Positions 22,743-23,947 of a stretch of 23,947 bases of DNA are shown here, piece after piece. The notes beneath the pieces were generated by a model. The model did no database searches, was not told the origin of the DNA, and was given only the letters and a program-made list of their open reading frames with translations. Position 1 is the first letter of the stretch, and each line of letters begins with the position of its first letter. Position numbers and translations under genes: made by a program. The stretch is from a virus: positions 1-23,947 of the IMG/VR virus record IMGVR_UViG_3300012936_000164; one strand, given 5' to 3'.

Positions 22743-23108
22743 TTATCCTAACGCAATTGCAAATGCTATAGCTTCGGCCTCAGAGACACCGCCGCCTCCA
22801 CCACCTCCGCCACCACCAGCGAAATTCGGTAAATTAATTGTAGGTCCTAAGGCACTTAAGTTATTAAGAATTGTATTACCATCTACATCCAGATCTGTTG
22901 TAACATTTAAATCATTAGTTACGTTAACGTCTCTTGTAACATTTGCATCTCTTGTAATATCAATATCTCTACCGACATGTATATCATTATCAATATGCAT
23001 GTCGTTTGACATGTGAATGTCTCTAAACTTTAATGCTGTATGTCCAAGGTCAGCATTGGTGTGACCAGGAATTAAACCATCTTCTACTCTAAATGCTGCT
23101 TTTGCCAT
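22743..23108 (-). CDS. Small fibre-like protein with hexapeptide repeats and a ten-glycine run
   Basis: A 121 aa protein in three parts. Residues 1-29 hold a fibre-type N-terminus (LGHTALKFRDIH, compare the LGSxxxxFKDlyls motif of many phage fibres). Residues 30-77 are eight six-residue repeats. Residues 98-107 are ten glycines in a row, followed by a hydrophobic tail (SEAEAIAFAIALG). The repeats suggest a short trimeric beta-helical shaft, and the glycines a flexible linker to the final anchoring segment. A late promoter precedes it, and its Shine-Dalgarno is AGAGG. Virion role inferred. Confidence 0.82.
   Translation of the reverse strand: MAKAAFRVEDGLIPGHTNADLGHTALKFRDIHMSNDMHIDNDIHVGRDIDITRDANVTRDVNVTNDLNVTTDLDVDGNTILNNLSALGPTINLPNFAGGGGGGGGGGVSEAEAIAFAIALG
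22788..22817 (-). repeat. Poly-glycine tract of ten codons
   Basis: Ten consecutive glycine codons using a mix of GGT, GGC and GGA. Because the codons differ, the DNA is not a simple triplet repeat, so the run was probably kept by selection on the protein rather than created by slippage. Confidence 0.85.
22878..23021 (-). repeat. Eight tandem hexapeptide repeats (18-nt units)
   Basis: Units in order: DIHMSN, DMHIDN, DIHVGR, DIDITR, DANVTR, DVNVTN, DLNVTT, DLDVDG. The rule is Asp, small or branched hydrophobic, His/Asn/Asp, Ile/Val/Met, then two polar residues. The DNA units are diverged but visible as recurring 18-nt blocks. Confidence 0.85.
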
Positions 23109-23130
23109 ATCAACCTCTTTAATTTGATTC

Positions 23131-23138
23131 TATTTATA
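23131..23138 (-). promoter_or_regulatory. T4-type late promoter TATAAATA
   Basis: Exact TATAAATA on the minus strand in the 33-base gap between two structural genes, 23 bases before the ATG at 23108. It should drive the hexapeptide-repeat protein and the giant structural gene behind it. Confidence 0.72.
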
Positions 23139-23141
23139 TAC

Positions 23142-23576
23142 TTACGTCGTAACCGGCGTGTCAATTCTTTTAAATGAAAACTTCAATCCAGCATGTCCTT
23201 GAGGATCTGCTAGTAACGAAACCTGATCAGACCCATCAATGCTACAATCGTACATTACTAAAGTTCCAGCTGCATGCAACAACGTACCATATGAAGTAAG
23301 AGTTGCACTATCACCGGTATGCGTTACAAATACCTGTCCAGCTTGATGATCACTGTCGCCCGAAGTTTGACATATGATATCATAGTGAGCAGCTCTAATC
23401 GTAGTTCCATCAAATGTATTAATTGCTGTTTCTGCTGAGTCTGCTATAGTAGCGCTTCCAGTAAATATTTCAGGAGCTTCCGGTGCAGCACTATCTGCAA
23501 ATTCACCTTTTAATCTTATATCGCCAGTAGGCGTTGATGAAAAAGTTTGTGATAATAATCTTGCCTTTGTCGCCAT
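23142..23576 (-). CDS. Small virion-type protein (144 aa)
   Basis: Not recognised by name. It has the composition of a phage structural protein: rich in S, T, D, A and G with alternating beta strands (RLLSQTFSSTPTGDIRLKGE, AGQVFVTHTGDSATL, AAGTLVMYDCSIDG, GLKFSFKRIDTP). The start at 23576 (GGAG six bases upstream) overlaps the stop of the preceding gene (TAATG) and is preferred to an in-frame ATG at 23588. It is probably a tail or decoration component, given its neighbours. Confidence 0.75.
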   Translation of the reverse strand: MATKARLLSQTFSSTPTGDIRLKGEFADSAAPEAPEIFTGSATIADSAETAINTFDGTTIRAAHYDIICQTSGDSDHQAGQVFVTHTGDSATLTSYGTLLHAAGTLVMYDCSIDGSDQVSLLADPQGHAGLKFSFKRIDTPVTT

Positions 23577-23917
23577 TATGAACTCCAAGTCTGTATTGCG
23601 CCACCGCCACCACTTTCGGCATTGGCAAGTTGTACTCTAAGTGTACTGATTAAACTGTTTGCAGAGTCTGCTGATGCTTGTGCTGCTACTGCAGCGTCGG
23701 CAGTGTTAACTAGAATAAGATCATTCGTATAATTTAACATATGATTATTAGTGTAAGAAGAATCTAGTGTTCCATCTGACTCAATAAAAGTAATATCATT
23801 ACTGAAGTCTAGAACAGGAGAAGAATCACCATAGATGTAATCATTGGCATAGCCATCCATATTCCATGGCGTATCTAAATGATATGTTGAATCTGTATAA
23901 CCAGTACGTGTAGGCAT
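23576..23917 (-). CDS. Small virion-type protein with C-terminal glycine run (113 aa)
   Basis: Not recognised by name. The N-terminal half is rich in Y, D, N and T (TGYTDSTYHLDTPWNMDG), the middle has a helical stretch (ADAAVAAQASADSANSLIST), and the end carries GGGG before AIQTWSS. This resembles in outline the three-part plan of the 121 aa neighbour. The ATG has GGTGG upstream. It is coupled to the next gene by a TAATG overlap. Confidence 0.72.
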   Translation of the reverse strand: MPTRTGYTDSTYHLDTPWNMDGYANDYIYGDSSPVLDFSNDITFIESDGTLDSSYTNNHMLNYTNDLILVNTADAAVAAQASADSANSLISTLRVQLANAESGGGGAIQTWSS

Positions 23918-23920
23918 TTA

Positions 23921-23947
23921 TTATGTTCCACCCTCTGGAAATAGATA
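23921..23947 (-). CDS. Possible 3' end of another structural gene (partial)
   Basis: One minus-strand frame enters from the window edge and stops at 23921, ending in YLFPEGGT. The spacing of three bases to the next ATG fits the tight packing of this block. Only eight codons are visible, so this is a guess. Confidence 0.3.
   Translation of the reverse strand, partial: YLFPEGGT

Noticed and set aside
22717-23016. Plus-strand frame with a run of prolines
   Set aside because: The proline run is the antisense reading of the poly-glycine codons; not a gene.
1-23947. CRISPR arrays, insertion sequences, integrase or attachment sites
   Set aside because: No spaced direct repeats, transposase motifs or terminal inverted repeats were seen. 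The only tandem repeat found is the protein-coding hexapeptide series at 22878-23021.

Overview
The window is a stretch of a T4-like (Tevenvirinae-type) myovirus genome, AT-rich, with every supported gene on the minus strand. The core set is diagnostic: gp43 DNA polymerase, RegA, gp62 and gp44 clamp loader, gp45 clamp, gp46/gp47 nuclease, gp55 late sigma factor, UvsW and UvsY, in an order close to T4 and to marine T4-like phages. The host is not shown directly. A DUF1127 protein and a pseudoazurin point to a proteobacterium, probably a marine alphaproteobacterium (inference).

Reading in the direction of transcription (right to left), 23947-13766 is a virion structural block. It holds two small structural proteins, a small hexapeptide-repeat/poly-glycine protein, a 1901-residue modular protein with tyrosine-rich segments, and two paralogous fibre/adhesin genes that share an N-terminal module but have different tips. 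An unrecognised 292-residue protein lies between the two fibre genes. T4-type late boxes (TATAAATA) precede two transcription units here, and gp55, the sigma factor for such promoters, is encoded downstream.

13725-4867 is the replication/recombination block: uvsY-uvsW-(156 aa protein)-[promoter]-55-47-46-[promoter]-45-(68 aa protein)-[promoter]-44-glutaredoxin-62-regA. Genes inside each unit overlap or abut. Each unit starts with a near-consensus host-type promoter (TTTACA, 17-nt spacer, TATAAT or TAGAAT, with an extended -10 TGn). The same promoter type drives gp43 and uvsY. In those two cases the predicted start site falls on the A of the ATG, so both mRNAs look leaderless.

4761-1090, between regA and gp43, is an accessory island where T4 has these genes adjacent. 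It encodes a small heat-shock protein, a DUF1127 protein (71-nt out-of-frame overlap with hsp20), a 61 aa protein, a DoxX-like membrane protein, a minimal kinase-fold protein, an exported pseudoazurin with all four copper ligands, an 82 aa protein, a GH19/peptidoglycan-binding endolysin and a 95 aa protein. The polymerase gene runs off the left edge.

The strongest candidates for new biology are the phage pseudoazurin with its DoxX-like and kinase-like neighbours, the leaderless gp43/uvsY promoters, the fibre paralogues with exchangeable tips, and the tyrosine-rich giant structural protein.
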